64,000 bases of DNA from Candidatus Alistipes merdigallinarum (lineage in GTDB: Bacteria; Bacteroidota; Bacteroidia; Bacteroidales; Rikenellaceae). Below are positions 52,978-62,450 of this stretch, piece by piece. Below the pieces are notes generated by a model. The model was not told where the DNA came from and did no database searches. It saw nothing but the letters and a program-made list of their open reading frames with translations. Within the stretch, counting starts at the first letter, position 1; every line of letters begins with the position of its first letter. A program made the translations under genes and the position numbers. The stretch is taken from the NCBI GenBank assembly GCA_019119305.1, contig DWXH01000019.1, forward strand, positions 124,001 through 188,000, given 5' to 3'.

Positions 52978-54546
52978 ATGAAACAGTTTGTCTATTTTTT
53001 GCTTTCTTTCGTCATTTTATTCTCTGCGTGTAAAAAAGACGAAGATATAACCGATCCGGATGAAAGTCAAAAAGATCCGGTAGAGGATGTGACCCCTGGA
53101 GATTCGGTACAAACCGATGTGGAGGAAAAAGTCGTGCCTGCCTTGACTTCGTTTGTTTTTGAGGCTTCGAATAACGCGCAGTATCTGATTAAAGATATCG
53201 AATGTACGATCAAAGACTCGATGATTACGGCTCTGATTCCTTATGTGACGGAAATCGATGAGTTGGTTCCTTCTTTTGATGGAGTTTATGACAAAGTCTC
53301 TATAGGAAATACGGTTCAAAGGTCGGGACTTACGACCAACGATTATAGCAAGGAGGTCGTGTATACCGTTTCTACAAAAGATACGACTGTTCATTATACG
53401 GTGACAGTGTTCTGTTTTACCGGTCTGCCTATCGTTAACGTGGAAACCGACAACCGACAGGAGATTACATCGAAAGAGGATTATGTATACGGTAACATGA
53501 CAATCAGCAAAACGGCCGAATATTCCTCTGGCTATCAGGGACGGATGCGGATCAGAGGTCGCGGTAACGCTACGTTCCTCAGTTACCCGAAAAAACCTTA
53601 CAAGGTAAAATTAGACGAAAAGGCCTCTATTTTGGATATGCCTTCGGATAAAGAGTGGGTTCTTTTGGCCAACTACTGCGATAAATCGCTGCTGAGAACC
53701 AGTGTCGCATTCAAATTGAGTGAAATGCTGGATATGTATTGGACTCCTCGGACTGAATTTGTGGAGCTTTTCCTCAACGGACGTTACATGGGTAATTATC
53801 TGATGGGAGAACATGTAAAGGTTTCTAAAGATCGGCTCAATGTTACCGATGATGGGTACCTCATCGAAAGAGATGGCTATTATCAGCAGGAACCTCTCTA
53901 TTTTATGACGCAACGGGGTAATCCATTCACCTTTAAACACCCTGATACGGACGACATTACGCAAGAACAGATCGATTACATTCATAATTATATGGATGAA
54001 TTCGAAACGGCGCTCTATTCCGATAATTTTGCCGATCCGTCTACGGGTTACCGGAAATATATCAATGCGGAGAGTTGGGTGAATTGGTATTTGACCAACG
54101 AAATCTTGTGTAATAAGGATTGTAATTATTACTTCTTTAAGTATGACAATACTGAAAACTCCAAGTTGGGCATGTCTCCTGTTTGGGATTTCGAATGGTC
54201 TTTGGGTATTGGTTGGAATTATACGGAACCGGCCCGTGTCGACGTACTGGTGCAGAGAGGTCTCTATTTCGACCGTTTGATGCAGGATCCATACTTTGCG
54301 GGTTTGGTTAAAGATCGTTGGAATGAAATTAAAGGACAAATTCCCGAGTTGATTAATTACATCAATGTAATGGCACAGAAGATCGAGGTGTCTCAGCAAT
54401 TCAATTTCAAGAAATGGGATATTCTGAATACTCCGGTCAGTGTAGAAGTGATTACTCTGGGTGATTGGGCCAACGAGGTGCAATATATCAAAGATTTCCT
54501 TGTTAAGCGCGTAGAGTGGTTAAGTAGCGAAATTCCTAATTGGTAG
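52978..54546 (+). CDS. CotH-family (spore coat protein H-like kinase) lipoprotein
   Basis: This 522-residue lipoprotein has the signal MKQFVYFLLSFVILFSAC with KKDEDITDPDE after the cysteine. An N-terminal beta module (residues about 50-150, TSFVFEASNNAQYLIKDIEC) is followed by a CotH domain (about 155-515). Its landmarks are MRIRGRGNATFLSYPKKPYK, VLLANYCDKSLLRTSVAFKL, EFVELFLNGRYMGNYLMGEH and MSPVWDFEWSLGIG. CotH proteins are atypical secreted kinases that phosphorylate spore-coat or fungal proteins; Bacteroidota members have no established substrate. It has its own promoter and is followed by a short unrelated gene. Confidence 0.85.
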   Translation: MKQFVYFLLSFVILFSACKKDEDITDPDESQKDPVEDVTPGDSVQTDVEEKVVPALTSFVFEASNNAQYLIKDIECTIKDSMITALIPYVTEIDELVPSFDGVYDKVSIGNTVQRSGLTTNDYSKEVVYTVSTKDTTVHYTVTVFCFTGLPIVNVETDNRQEITSKEDYVYGNMTISKTAEYSSGYQGRMRIRGRGNATFLSYPKKPYKVKLDEKASILDMPSDKEWVLLANYCDKSLLRTSVAFKLSEMLDMYWTPRTEFVELFLNGRYMGNYLMGEHVKVSKDRLNVTDDGYLIERDGYYQQEPLYFMTQRGNPFTFKHPDTDDITQEQIDYIHNYMDEFETALYSDNFADPSTGYRKYINAESWVNWYLTNEILCNKDCNYYFFKYDNTENSKLGMSPVWDFEWSLGIGWNYTEPARVDVLVQRGLYFDRLMQDPYFAGLVKDRWNEIKGQIPELINYINVMAQKIEVSQQFNFKKWDILNTPVSVEVITLGDWANEVQYIKDFLVKRVEWLSSEIPNW

Positions 54547-54631
54547 ATTCTGAAAAAGAGGTGCAACAACAGCATATCGATGATTTTTTGCGAGCGGATT
54601 TTTGTCCGCTCGCTATTTATTTGGGGAAAAG

Positions 54632-55231
54632 ATGGGGAACAGCATGGATAGTATTCGGGATCTTGCCGAAAGAAATCAGAAAAAAGCACATCAGATTATT
54701 CGGGATTTAAATGTTGTCGAGATATGGAATTCGATCGGAGCAGAGGTGCATTTGGTCGGGTCCCTGAAAATGGGGCTTTTGATGAAACACCGCGACATCG
54801 ATTTCCATATCTACTCAGATCCGGTGGTATTGCACGACAGTTTTCGGGCGATGGCTTTGTTGGCAGAACATCCGGCTGTAGAGAGGATTGATTATCTGAA
54901 TGGATTGCGTACGGATGAAGCGTGTGTCGAATGGCATGCTTGGTATCGGGATAACGACGCACAGCTTTGGCAGATCGATATGATTCATATTTGCAAGGGT
55001 TCTCGTTATGACGGCTATTTTGAACGGGTTGCCGAGCGAATTGAACATGTTTTGACAGATGAAATCCGTAAAACGGTTCTTGAATTGAAATACGATACTC
55101 CCGATACGGAAAAAATCAGTGGGATAGAATATTATCGTGCAGTTATTGTCGGCGGGGTGCGAAGTTATGCCGAATTTGAACAGTGGAGGGAACGCAATCC
55201 GTCTTATGGAATTATCGAGTGGATGCCGTAG
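54632..55231 (+). CDS. Putative nucleotidyltransferase-fold protein
   Basis: This protein of about 199 residues, starting MGNSMDSIRDLAERNQKKAH, is cytoplasmic with no signal. VHLVGSLKMGLLMKHRDIDF near residue 45 resembles the GS-x(n)-DxD core of the nucleotidyltransferase superfamily (G-S, then R-D-I-D), and DAQLWQIDMIHICKG supplies a possible third acidic residue. The rest (SGIEYYRAVIVGGVRSYAEF) matches no family I know. Function is unknown; the fold call rests on motif spacing only. Alternative starts are TTG at 54602 and ATG at 54644. Confidence 0.6.
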   Translation: MGNSMDSIRDLAERNQKKAHQIIRDLNVVEIWNSIGAEVHLVGSLKMGLLMKHRDIDFHIYSDPVVLHDSFRAMALLAEHPAVERIDYLNGLRTDEACVEWHAWYRDNDAQLWQIDMIHICKGSRYDGYFERVAERIEHVLTDEIRKTVLELKYDTPDTEKISGIEYYRAVIVGGVRSYAEFEQWRERNPSYGIIEWMP

Positions 55232-55294
55232 AAGAATTTGGATGTTATTGGCTAATTTCGATTCGTCGAGTCGTTTTGTGGTGTGTATGGCTAT

Positions 55295-55340
55295 ATATAA
55301 GAAAAGGAGTTGCAATTTGTCGCAACTCCTTTTCTTATAT
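55295..55340. terminator. Bidirectional terminator between convergent genes
   Basis: A 19-bp perfect stem (55295-55313 with 55322-55340), ATATAAGAAAAGGAGTTGC on the left arm, with an 8-base loop between the nucleotidyltransferase-like gene (plus) and the hypothetical gene ending at 55361 (minus). Confidence 0.9.
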
Positions 55341-55360
55341 CTGTTTTTATGGATATATTA

Positions 55361-56008
55361 TTAATAGATCAATTCTTCATAAGCTTTTATCAGCCGCAAT
55401 GGATTTTTTGCCGAAAATTCGCCGCCATTGATCCGGATGACTAACGATGGATAATCAGCAAATGCACGGCGGGCCATGATGCGGAAATTCGCCTCTTCCG
55501 GTTTGTCTGATCCTACTATAACTGCACATAAAGGGCGTGCAGCGTTTTCTCCTTGTAATTTTACGTATGTCCATAACTCTTTATATGCAGCTGTACGCAT
55601 GCCCGACGTGGCTACACTCCTTCGGATTTCGGTCAATAATTCTACCCCTTTGGGGCTGGCGTAATCCAAACGGAATAAAACGGGTTGTTTATAGTAACCT
55701 TTGTGGGGTTTGTTATGGGATTTGAATAAACGGTAACGGTATCGTCTGACATACAGTACCGAGTCTCCATCGATCGAATACATTGTGATCTTTTTGATGT
55801 CATCCAAATCGTATTTTTTAGTCTTGCCAGTCGGCTCTTCGCTCATTTCGATGTGAGAAATGGTAGAGTAAAATTGAGAGCGGATGTATCCTTCTACTGT
55901 CGAACCGTCCTTCATCGTCAAAACCGTGGTTCCTTGAGCTGAGACCCCGATAGATAAAAAAAGTGAGAATACGGACAATAAACCCGAGTATACGAGAAAT
56001 TTTTTCAT
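55361..56008 (-). CDS. Secreted hypothetical protein
   Basis: This 215-residue protein has a signal peptide (MKKFLVYSGLLSVFSLFLSI, then GVSAQGT). Mature residues about 25-75 (TTVLTMKDGSTVEGYIRSQF, then KYDLDDIKKITMYSIDGDS) look like a small beta-rich domain of the kind seen in many Bacteroidota secreted proteins. The C-terminal half (ARPLCAVIVGSDKPEEANFR) has no recognised family. No catalytic motif is seen. It stands alone between the nucleotidyltransferase-like gene (convergent) and nadE. Confidence 0.6.
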   Translation of the reverse strand: MKKFLVYSGLLSVFSLFLSIGVSAQGTTVLTMKDGSTVEGYIRSQFYSTISHIEMSEEPTGKTKKYDLDDIKKITMYSIDGDSVLYVRRYRYRLFKSHNKPHKGYYKQPVLFRLDYASPKGVELLTEIRRSVATSGMRTAAYKELWTYVKLQGENAARPLCAVIVGSDKPEEANFRIMARRAFADYPSLVIRINGGEFSAKNPLRLIKAYEELIY

Positions 56009-56162
56009 AATTATATTACCTCAATGTTCTGTTTCGTTTTGTTGTGTAATTAAAAGAGTTCCGGTCTTGCTTCCCTGTTTATTAGGGATAGATGAAAAAA
56101 CACCTCTTTTCGTTACAAAGAAAACGAAAAAAAATCATTTTTTGTTGTTCCTGTGGCGAAAT

Positions 56163-58085
56163 TTATAGCGATTCGGCTTCGCGAAGCCATTCGGAGACAG
56201 ATGCATCACTCGGCATACGCCAATCACCGCGCGGCGAGAGGCTGATGGACCCCACTTTCGGACCGTCGGGAAGAGCCGAACGTTTGAATTGCTGGTTGAA
56301 AAAACGACGCAGAAAAACGATTAGCCACTTTTTGATTTCGGATGCCGGATATTTGTCAGCAAAAGCTCGTTTTGCCATAAAGTGCAATTTGACGGGACGA
56401 TATCCGAATCGTACGAAATGGTATAGGAAAAAATCGTGCAACTCGTACGGGCCGACCAAATCCTCCGTTTTCTGTAAAATTTCTCCTTCTTGACTTGCCG
56501 GGAGTAATTCGGGGCTGATCGGTGTATCGACGATGTCCAACAAGCAGGCCCGGATCGCTGTGCTTTCCGGAAGGTCGGCGATCCATTGTACCAAATAATG
56601 GACCAGCGTCTTCGGGACGCCGCAGTTGACCCCATACATCGACATGTGGTCGCCGTTGTAGGTAGCCCAGCCTAAAGCCAGTTCCGACAAATCGCCGGTG
56701 CCGATGACCAACCCTCCGTTCCGGTTCGCCATATCCATGAGGATTTGGGTGCGTTCGCGGGCTTGTGCGTTTTCATACGTTGTACTCCGGTCGAGGGCGT
56801 CAAGGCCAATGTCTCGAAAATGGACATTGCAGGCTTCGCAAATGTTGATTTCCTTAGTAGTTATGCCCAATAGCTCCATGAGTTTTAATGCATTGGTATG
56901 GGTGCGGCCTGTCGTTCCGAAACCCGGCATGGTGATTCCGGTAATGGCTGTGCGGGGCAAACCGAGCTTGTCGAATGTCCGGGTCGTAATCAAAAGGGCC
57001 AAAGTGGAGTCGAGCCCTCCTGAGATGCCGATTACGGCGCTCCGGACTCCAGTGTGGCGGATTCTTTGGGCCAGTCCGTTCACCTGGATGTTGACGATCT
57101 CTTCGCATCGCTCCTGCATCGCCTCTGCCTGTTGGGGTATAAACGGATGGGGATCGAATGAGCGCTCGATCGGGTAATCGTTGCGGTCGCTTCTTAAAGG
57201 AACAGCGATGCGTTGATAAGGCGTTTGGCGATTGTAGTCGGCAAAAGTGTTCGTTTTGCGGCGCAGGGTCATCAGCCGTTCGATATCTACATCGGCGATC
57301 GTGAACTGTTCTTCTATTGCAAATCGCTCGGACTCTTTTACTAAAATACCGTTTTCGGCAATGATGCCGTTCCCTGCGAAAACCACGTCAGTCGAGGATT
57401 CTCCGAATCCACATGAGCAATAGAGGTAGGCCGATAGGGTACGGGCCGATTGCTGGGCGATCAGCGAACGCAGATAGGTGTGTTTACCGGTCATCTCGTT
57501 GCTTGCCGAGAGGTTAATCAGCAGATTGGCTCCGGCAACGGCATGGTGCGAGGAGGGAGGAATCGGGACCCACAAGTCTTCGCAGATCTCGACGGCAAAA
57601 CAGATCTTTTCAGATTCGAACAGAAGTTCGTTTGCAAAAGGTACGCTCTGGCCGCACAGCGTAAACGTGTCGGTTCTTAATTCTGTTCCCGAAGCGAACC
57701 ATCGTCCTTCATAATATTCGTTGTAATTCGGCAAATAGGTTTTGGGGACGATCCCGTAAATGGTGCCCATGCCAAAAACGACAGCCGCATTATAGATGCG
57801 GTTGTCTGCGGCAACCGGCATGCCGACTAGACAAATAATCGGGCAGGAAGCTGTTTGCTCGATCAATCGGGCCAGTGCTTTTTCGGCCTGTTCCAACAAG
57901 AAAGGTTGACCGAACAGGTCGGCGCAAGTGTAACCCGTGATACAGAGCTCCGGAAAGGCGACAATCGAAACACCTTGTTCGGAGGCGGTGTGAATCATGT
58001 CGGCAATCTGGCCGGCGTTGTATGTGCAGTCGCCGACTTTGACAGAAGGGACGGCTGCTGCGATTTTCAAAAATCCTAAATCCAT
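56163..58085 (-). CDS. nadE: Glutamine-dependent NAD+ synthetase
   Basis: This 640-residue enzyme converts deamido-NAD to NAD using glutamine. The N-terminal glutaminase (nitrilase fold, about 1-270) has the catalytic triad: Glu in FPELCITGYTCADLF, Lys in VPKTYLPNYNEYYEGRWF and Cys in AVEICEDLWVPIPP. The C-terminal synthetase (about 300-640) has the ATP loop GISGGLDSTLALLITTR and GTGDLSELALGWATYNGDHM. The ending NQQFKRSALPDGPKVGSISL is typical. It has the full-length glutaminase-synthetase architecture. Confidence 0.96.
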   Translation of the reverse strand: MDLGFLKIAAAVPSVKVGDCTYNAGQIADMIHTASEQGVSIVAFPELCITGYTCADLFGQPFLLEQAEKALARLIEQTASCPIICLVGMPVAADNRIYNAAVVFGMGTIYGIVPKTYLPNYNEYYEGRWFASGTELRTDTFTLCGQSVPFANELLFESEKICFAVEICEDLWVPIPPSSHHAVAGANLLINLSASNEMTGKHTYLRSLIAQQSARTLSAYLYCSCGFGESSTDVVFAGNGIIAENGILVKESERFAIEEQFTIADVDIERLMTLRRKTNTFADYNRQTPYQRIAVPLRSDRNDYPIERSFDPHPFIPQQAEAMQERCEEIVNIQVNGLAQRIRHTGVRSAVIGISGGLDSTLALLITTRTFDKLGLPRTAITGITMPGFGTTGRTHTNALKLMELLGITTKEINICEACNVHFRDIGLDALDRSTTYENAQARERTQILMDMANRNGGLVIGTGDLSELALGWATYNGDHMSMYGVNCGVPKTLVHYLVQWIADLPESTAIRACLLDIVDTPISPELLPASQEGEILQKTEDLVGPYELHDFFLYHFVRFGYRPVKLHFMAKRAFADKYPASEIKKWLIVFLRRFFNQQFKRSALPDGPKVGSISLSPRGDWRMPSDASVSEWLREAESL

Positions 58086-58223
58086 GGGGAAAATCGCGAT
58101 CTATTCGCGTTCGTTATATCCTAATCTTCTGTTTTTATTACGATAGCTTTTTTACGTACTCCTTTTCTGAAACAGGATAATAAGAAAACTATATCCGAAT
58201 GGTGATACAGGAAGGGAAATTGG

Positions 58224-59099
58224 TTATTTGTAAATCTCTTTCCGTGCGGCTTTCAGCGTGTTTTTCATCAGCGAAATGATCGTCATCGGGCCGACTCCGC
58301 CCGGAACCGGTGTGATGTAGCTACACTTGGGCGCCACTTCGTCGAATTTGACGTCTCCCAGCAGTTTCCAACCCGATTTGGTCTTGTCGCTCGGAACACG
58401 CGTAATACCTACATCGACGATGACCGCTCCCTTTTTCACCATATCGGCCGTGACGAATTCCGCCTTGCCGAGGGCAGCGATTACGATGTCCCCGCTGCGG
58501 ACCACCTCCTTCAGATCTTTCGTGCGGCTGTGGCAGAGAGTCACCGTACAATCCCAACCTTTTTGGGAGAGCAGATTGGCGATCGGGCGTCCCACGATAT
58601 TGCTTCGGCCGATGACTACGCAGTGGCGTCCGCTGGTCTCGACCTTGTAATATTTCAGCAGTTCCAGAATTCCGTCCGGGGTAGCGGGAAGGTAGGCAGG
58701 AAGCCCCGAAATCATCCGGCCGGTGTTGACCGGATGGAAACCGTCCACATCTTTCTTCGGGTCGATTGCCTCGATTACTTTCTGCTCGGAAATGTGTTTC
58801 GGCAGAGGCAACTGAACGATAAACCCATCCACTTCGGGATCGATATTCAGCCGGGCGATCTCTTGCAGCAGCGACTCTTCGGTCGTCTCCTCCGGAAGCC
58901 GCAGCACCGTCGACCGGAAACCGACCTCTCCGCAACACTTCTCCTTATGTCCGACGTAAGTTTGGCTGGCTCCGTCGTTGCCTACGAGGATGGCAACCAG
59001 ATGCGGACGCCGGTGACCTGATGCGATCCATTGCTCAACTTCTGCGGCGATCTCTTTGCGTAGGTTGGCCGCTACCTCTTTCCCGTCTATGATTTGCAT
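58224..59099 (-). CDS. folD: Bifunctional methylene-THF dehydrogenase / methenyl-THF cyclohydrolase
   Basis: This 291-residue FolD interconverts 5,10-methylene- and 10-formyl-tetrahydrofolate using NADP. The active-site Tyr/Lys is in [15 protein letters not shown], with [20 protein letters not shown], the nucleotide-binding [21 protein letters not shown] and the C-terminal [19 protein letters not shown]. It follows ffh by 48 bases on the same strand. Confidence 0.96.
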   Translation of the reverse strand: MQIIDGKEVAANLRKEIAAEVEQWIASGHRRPHLVAILVGNDGASQTYVGHKEKCCGEVGFRSTVLRLPEETTEESLLQEIARLNIDPEVDGFIVQLPLPKHISEQKVIEAIDPKKDVDGFHPVNTGRMISGLPAYLPATPDGILELLKYYKVETSGRHCVVIGRSNIVGRPIANLLSQKGWDCTVTLCHSRTKDLKEVVRSGDIVIAALGKAEFVTADMVKKGAVIVDVGITRVPSDKTKSGWKLLGDVKFDEVAPKCSYITPVPGGVGPMTIISLMKNTLKAARKEIYK

Positions 59100-59147
59100 A
59101 TCGTTCGTTTTTATGGTATTTTATATCCTTAATTATTCCTGATGTGA

Positions 59148-60473
59148 TTATCTTCTGAATTTGGGTACATGGGGCATCTTCGGCATACCGCCGGCAACCG
59201 TCTTCATCATCTTGCGCGTCTCCTCGAACTGTTTCAGCAGGCGATTCACCTCTTGAAGCGTGGTGCCGCTTCCGGCTGCGATACGCTGTTTACGGCTTCC
59301 GTTGATGATCGACGGGTTCTCCCGTTCCTTCGGGGTCATCGAATAGATGATAGCCTCCGTCTGTTTGAAAGCGTCATCGTTGATTTCTACGTTTTTAAGC
59401 ATTTTACCTACGCCGGGGATCATTGAAGCCAAATCCTTCAGGTTACCCATCTTCTTGATTTGGGCAATCTGGCTCAGAAAATCGTTGAAGTCGAACTGGT
59501 TTTTGACTAACTTCTTTTTCAGTTTCCGGGCCTCTTCTTCGTCGAACTGTTCCTGTGCCCGTTCAACCAACGATACGATGTCGCCCATGCCGAGAATCCG
59601 GTCGGCCATACGTTCGGGATGAAACACCTGAAGCGCATCCATCTTTTCGCCCGAACTGATGAACTTCAACGGCTTGTTGACGACCGAACGGATCGAGATC
59701 GCCGCACCGCCACGTGTGTCGCCATCGAGTTTGGTCAGTACCACGCCGTCGAAATCGATCCGGTCGTTGAACTCCTTGGCCGTATTGACCGCATCCTGGC
59801 CCGTCATCGCATCCACGACAAACAGGGTTTCGCTCGGTGAGATGGCCTTTTTGATCGCGGCGATCTCCTGCATCATCTGTTCGTCGATCGCCAAACGACC
59901 CGCCGTATCGACAATGACCGTATTGATGTGGTTGGCACGGGCGTAGCGGATTCCGTTTTCGGCAATCTGTACCGGATTCTTGTTCCCTTCCTCAGTATAT
60001 ACTTCAACGCCAACCTGTTCGCCGAGAATTTTCAACTGATCTATAGCGGCCGGACGGTAGACATCGCCCGCTACAAGCAGAACCTGACGCCCCTTTTTGC
60101 TTTTGATCAGATTGGCCAACTTTCCGGAGAAGGTTGTCTTACCCGAACCTTGAAGGCCTGCGATCAGTATCACGGCCGGATTCCCCTCGAGACGGATGTC
60201 GCTCATTGTTCCACCCATCAAAAGGGCCAATTCGTCCCGGACGATCTTGGTCATCATCTGGCCCGGTTTGACGGAGCTCAGTACGTTCTGCCCCAAAGCC
60301 TTGTTCTTGACCTCGTCGGTAAATGTCTTGGCTACCTTGTAGTTGACATCGGCGTCGATCAGTGCCCGGCGGATCTCTTTCAGGCTCTCGGCCACGTTGA
60401 TTTCGGTGATGCGGCCTTCGCCTTTGAGGATCTTGAACGACCGTTCCAGCTTGTCCGTTAAATTTTCAAACAT
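59148..60473 (-). CDS. ffh: Signal recognition particle protein
   Basis: This 441-residue SRP54 GTPase with SRP RNA targets membrane proteins to the Sec translocon. The NG domain has the P-loop AGLQGSGKTTFSGKLANL, VIVDTAGRLAIDEQMMQEIA and the G4 region VVLTKLDGDTRGGAAIS. The methionine-rich M domain (about 320-441) has RIAAGSGTTLQEVNRLLKQF, ending MPKMPHVPKFRR. It is upstream of folD in a likely operon. Confidence 0.97.
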   Translation of the reverse strand: MFENLTDKLERSFKILKGEGRITEINVAESLKEIRRALIDADVNYKVAKTFTDEVKNKALGQNVLSSVKPGQMMTKIVRDELALLMGGTMSDIRLEGNPAVILIAGLQGSGKTTFSGKLANLIKSKKGRQVLLVAGDVYRPAAIDQLKILGEQVGVEVYTEEGNKNPVQIAENGIRYARANHINTVIVDTAGRLAIDEQMMQEIAAIKKAISPSETLFVVDAMTGQDAVNTAKEFNDRIDFDGVVLTKLDGDTRGGAAISIRSVVNKPLKFISSGEKMDALQVFHPERMADRILGMGDIVSLVERAQEQFDEEEARKLKKKLVKNQFDFNDFLSQIAQIKKMGNLKDLASMIPGVGKMLKNVEINDDAFKQTEAIIYSMTPKERENPSIINGSRKQRIAAGSGTTLQEVNRLLKQFEETRKMMKTVAGGMPKMPHVPKFRR

Positions 60474-60580
60474 ATCCCGTACTTTTTTTGTTATTCAATC
60501 GAAAGTGCTACAAAAGTACGATATAATTTTGAATTATCGAACGGTGTGGTCGTTCCCGGATAAGGGAAGGTGCGTTCCGA

Positions 60581-61777
60581 CTATCGTAGTTTATTGCGTT
60601 CGAAGTGAGGAGCTACTTTCAATTTGAAGTAAAGCGTCGATACGACTGTCAGGCAAGCTCCGACAAAATAGGCACGGTCGAAACTGCTGATCTGGGCGAT
60701 GTATCCTCCCATCAGCAGACCGCATCCGATTCCTACATCCCATGAGGTCAGATAGGTTGATGTTGCAGTTCCCCGTTTGTGGTTGGGTGCAAGGTTGACG
60801 AACAGCGAGTTGAAGGCAGGGAACATTGTCCCGAAACCGATCCCTAAAAAGAGGGCGACGCTGAAAAAGATCGTATGGGCCGTCAGAGGATGGTGCGGGG
60901 TCAATGTGGCACATGACGACAGGGCAAAAAAGCAGATGCAGACCAAATACATACCCAAGGCGATAACTTGGGTGATCCGTCCTTTATCGACTTGTCTGCC
61001 TGAAAAAATGCGGGAAATAGCCATTCCGATCGCCATCAGTGTGAAAAAGATACCGGTGTTGGAGGTGATCCCGATCTGGTGGGCATACATGGCGACGTAG
61101 GTAGTCGTCATGCCGTAGGGGATGGACAAAAGCAACAAATCCACACCTGCGGGAATACCCTTGACCAAAATAAAACGGTCGAGCGAAATCGGGTCACGTT
61201 TGACCGGTGGTTTGGCCGGGGCATGTACCAGGCTTGCCATAATCAGTCCCAACGAACACGAAGCGAGTGAGCAGAGAAAGATGGTGTCGAAACTGTATGC
61301 TTCGTGCATGAAAAGACCCACCATCGGGCCGACCGACATGGCGATGTTGTTCGCCAGGCCGTAGTAACCGATTCCTTCTCCCCTTCGGGAAGAGGGCATG
61401 ATGTCGATAACCACTGTATTGCCCGCTACGGTGACTGTACCGAAAGCGACGCCGTGAATCACACGGAGGATAATAAATATGGTAAGAGAGCCGGCAAGCA
61501 GGTATCCGGCGAATATGGCAGTAAAAACGAAATAGGCGAATATGTAAAGCGGTTTACGGGCAAATGTGTCGAGCAAGTAGCCTGAAAAGGGACGAATGGA
61601 GAGAGCCGCTACCGTGTAACATGAGAGAACGATGCCGACCATTGAGTTTTCCGCAGAAAAAACTTCCGTTAGGTAAAATGGTAATACCGGCATCAATAGG
61701 TAAAACCCGAAAAATAGTAGAAAATTGGCTAACAGAATACAACAATAACTTGGGGTAATTAGGCGGTCTTGACTCAT
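60581..61777 (-). CDS. MFS transporter
   Basis: This 399-residue permease has about 12 membrane segments. CILLANFLLFFGFYLLMPVL is segment 1, and RPFSGYLLDTFARKPLYIFA matches the loop 2-3 motif. VIHGVAFGTVTVAGNTVVID contains the segment-5 antiporter motif. It resembles drug or sugar exporters of the MFS_1 group; the substrate is unknown. The ATG at 61777 gives the natural N-terminus (MSQDRLITPSYCC). A TACCTTTG -7 box lies on the minus strand at 61889-61896. Confidence 0.88.
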   Translation of the reverse strand: MSQDRLITPSYCCILLANFLLFFGFYLLMPVLPFYLTEVFSAENSMVGIVLSCYTVAALSIRPFSGYLLDTFARKPLYIFAYFVFTAIFAGYLLAGSLTIFIILRVIHGVAFGTVTVAGNTVVIDIMPSSRRGEGIGYYGLANNIAMSVGPMVGLFMHEAYSFDTIFLCSLASCSLGLIMASLVHAPAKPPVKRDPISLDRFILVKGIPAGVDLLLLSIPYGMTTTYVAMYAHQIGITSNTGIFFTLMAIGMAISRIFSGRQVDKGRITQVIALGMYLVCICFFALSSCATLTPHHPLTAHTIFFSVALFLGIGFGTMFPAFNSLFVNLAPNHKRGTATSTYLTSWDVGIGCGLLMGGYIAQISSFDRAYFVGACLTVVSTLYFKLKVAPHFERNKLR

Positions 61778-62040
61778 GGTAAGTTTTTTTTGAATACGTT
61801 TGTCCGTGCCTCGATGTCCGAAAATGCAGTGACTGCTGGAATAGAATCGGAATCGGCATTCTGGGTCGGAACATACTCTTCTGCGCGACAAAGGTAGTGA
61901 TTATTTTCGGGATATGCATACCTTCTGATTGATTATGTCAAATGTGTGTTATTTGTCTGTATATTAGAAGTTTGTCAAATATTTATATGGGAAAATCAAA
62001 AAACTATATCGAAATATTTTTAAGAATATTTAAAATAAAA

Positions 62041-62048
62041 TACCTTTG
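62041..62048 (+). promoter_or_regulatory. -7 box of the first small transcript
   Basis: TACCTTTG is an exact -7 match; at the -33 distance there is only a T/A-rich run (TTTT), so the upstream part is weak. Confidence 0.5.
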
Positions 62049-62053
62049 CAAAT

Positions 62054-62152
62054 GAAGTTTTAGGTTCATTTAGATAAGTAGTTTTTAGGTTAGTAGGGGA
62101 AGCGGACAGCTTTCGAAGCGATTAGTTTCGGAAAGTTGTCCGCATTTTTTTA
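62054..62152 (+). ncRNA. Candidate small RNA 1
   Basis: This unit starts with GAAGTTTTAGGTT, 6 bases after the -7 box at 62041-62048. It is mostly unpaired to about 62100, then forms a hairpin (62102-62114 with 62131-62143, 12 of 13 paired plus one G-U) followed by a long T-run at 62145-62151, a strong terminator. Length is about 99 bases. The only ATG at the start (62052) is closed after three codons. The leader is shared with unit 2. Confidence 0.55.
62102..62152 (+). terminator. Terminator of small RNA 1
   Basis: The stem GCGGACAGCTTTC with GAAAGTTGTCCGC (one G-U) is followed by ATTTTTTTA. Confidence 0.85.
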
Positions 62153-62292
62153 TATGTCTGATTGATAGTTGTTTGTTTGTTCGATTTTGGAAAAGGATAT
62201 TGAAAACCAATGTAAAACACGGTGGTGTTAATTTTTATACATAGAAAGCGGTAGTTGTGAAAAAGAGAGAATTGATCGAATGAAATGAAATT

Positions 62293-62336
62293 AAAATCAG
62301 TAATGGATAAAAAGATTATTTTAACTGATTTTTTGT
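62293..62336 (+). terminator. Isolated hairpin with T-run
   Basis: AAAATCAGT (62293-62301) pairs with ACTGATTTT (62324-62332) and is followed by more T. It could end a third, unrecognised short transcript, but no promoter is seen for it. Confidence 0.4.
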
Positions 62337-62413
62337 AAGGTGTTTATTTGTAGGTACTTATTGGTCGTATGAAAGCGGTGTGTAAAATAAAAATTAAAAA
62401 TATTTAAAAAATA

Positions 62414-62445
62414 TTTGCACAGTCGCGATTTTTCCTTTATCTTTG
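62414..62445 (+). promoter_or_regulatory. Promoter of the second small transcript
   Basis: TTTG (62414-62417), 20 bases, TATCTTTG (62438-62445) is an exact Bacteroidota promoter with no gene downstream. Confidence 0.75.
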
Positions 62446-62450
62446 CACTC

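Noticed and set aside
62052..62063. Minimal ORF ATG-AAG-TTT-TAG at the 5' end of small RNA 1 as a leader peptide
   Set aside because: The ATG is absent from the homologous leader of unit 2, so the shared element is the RNA leader rather than a peptide.
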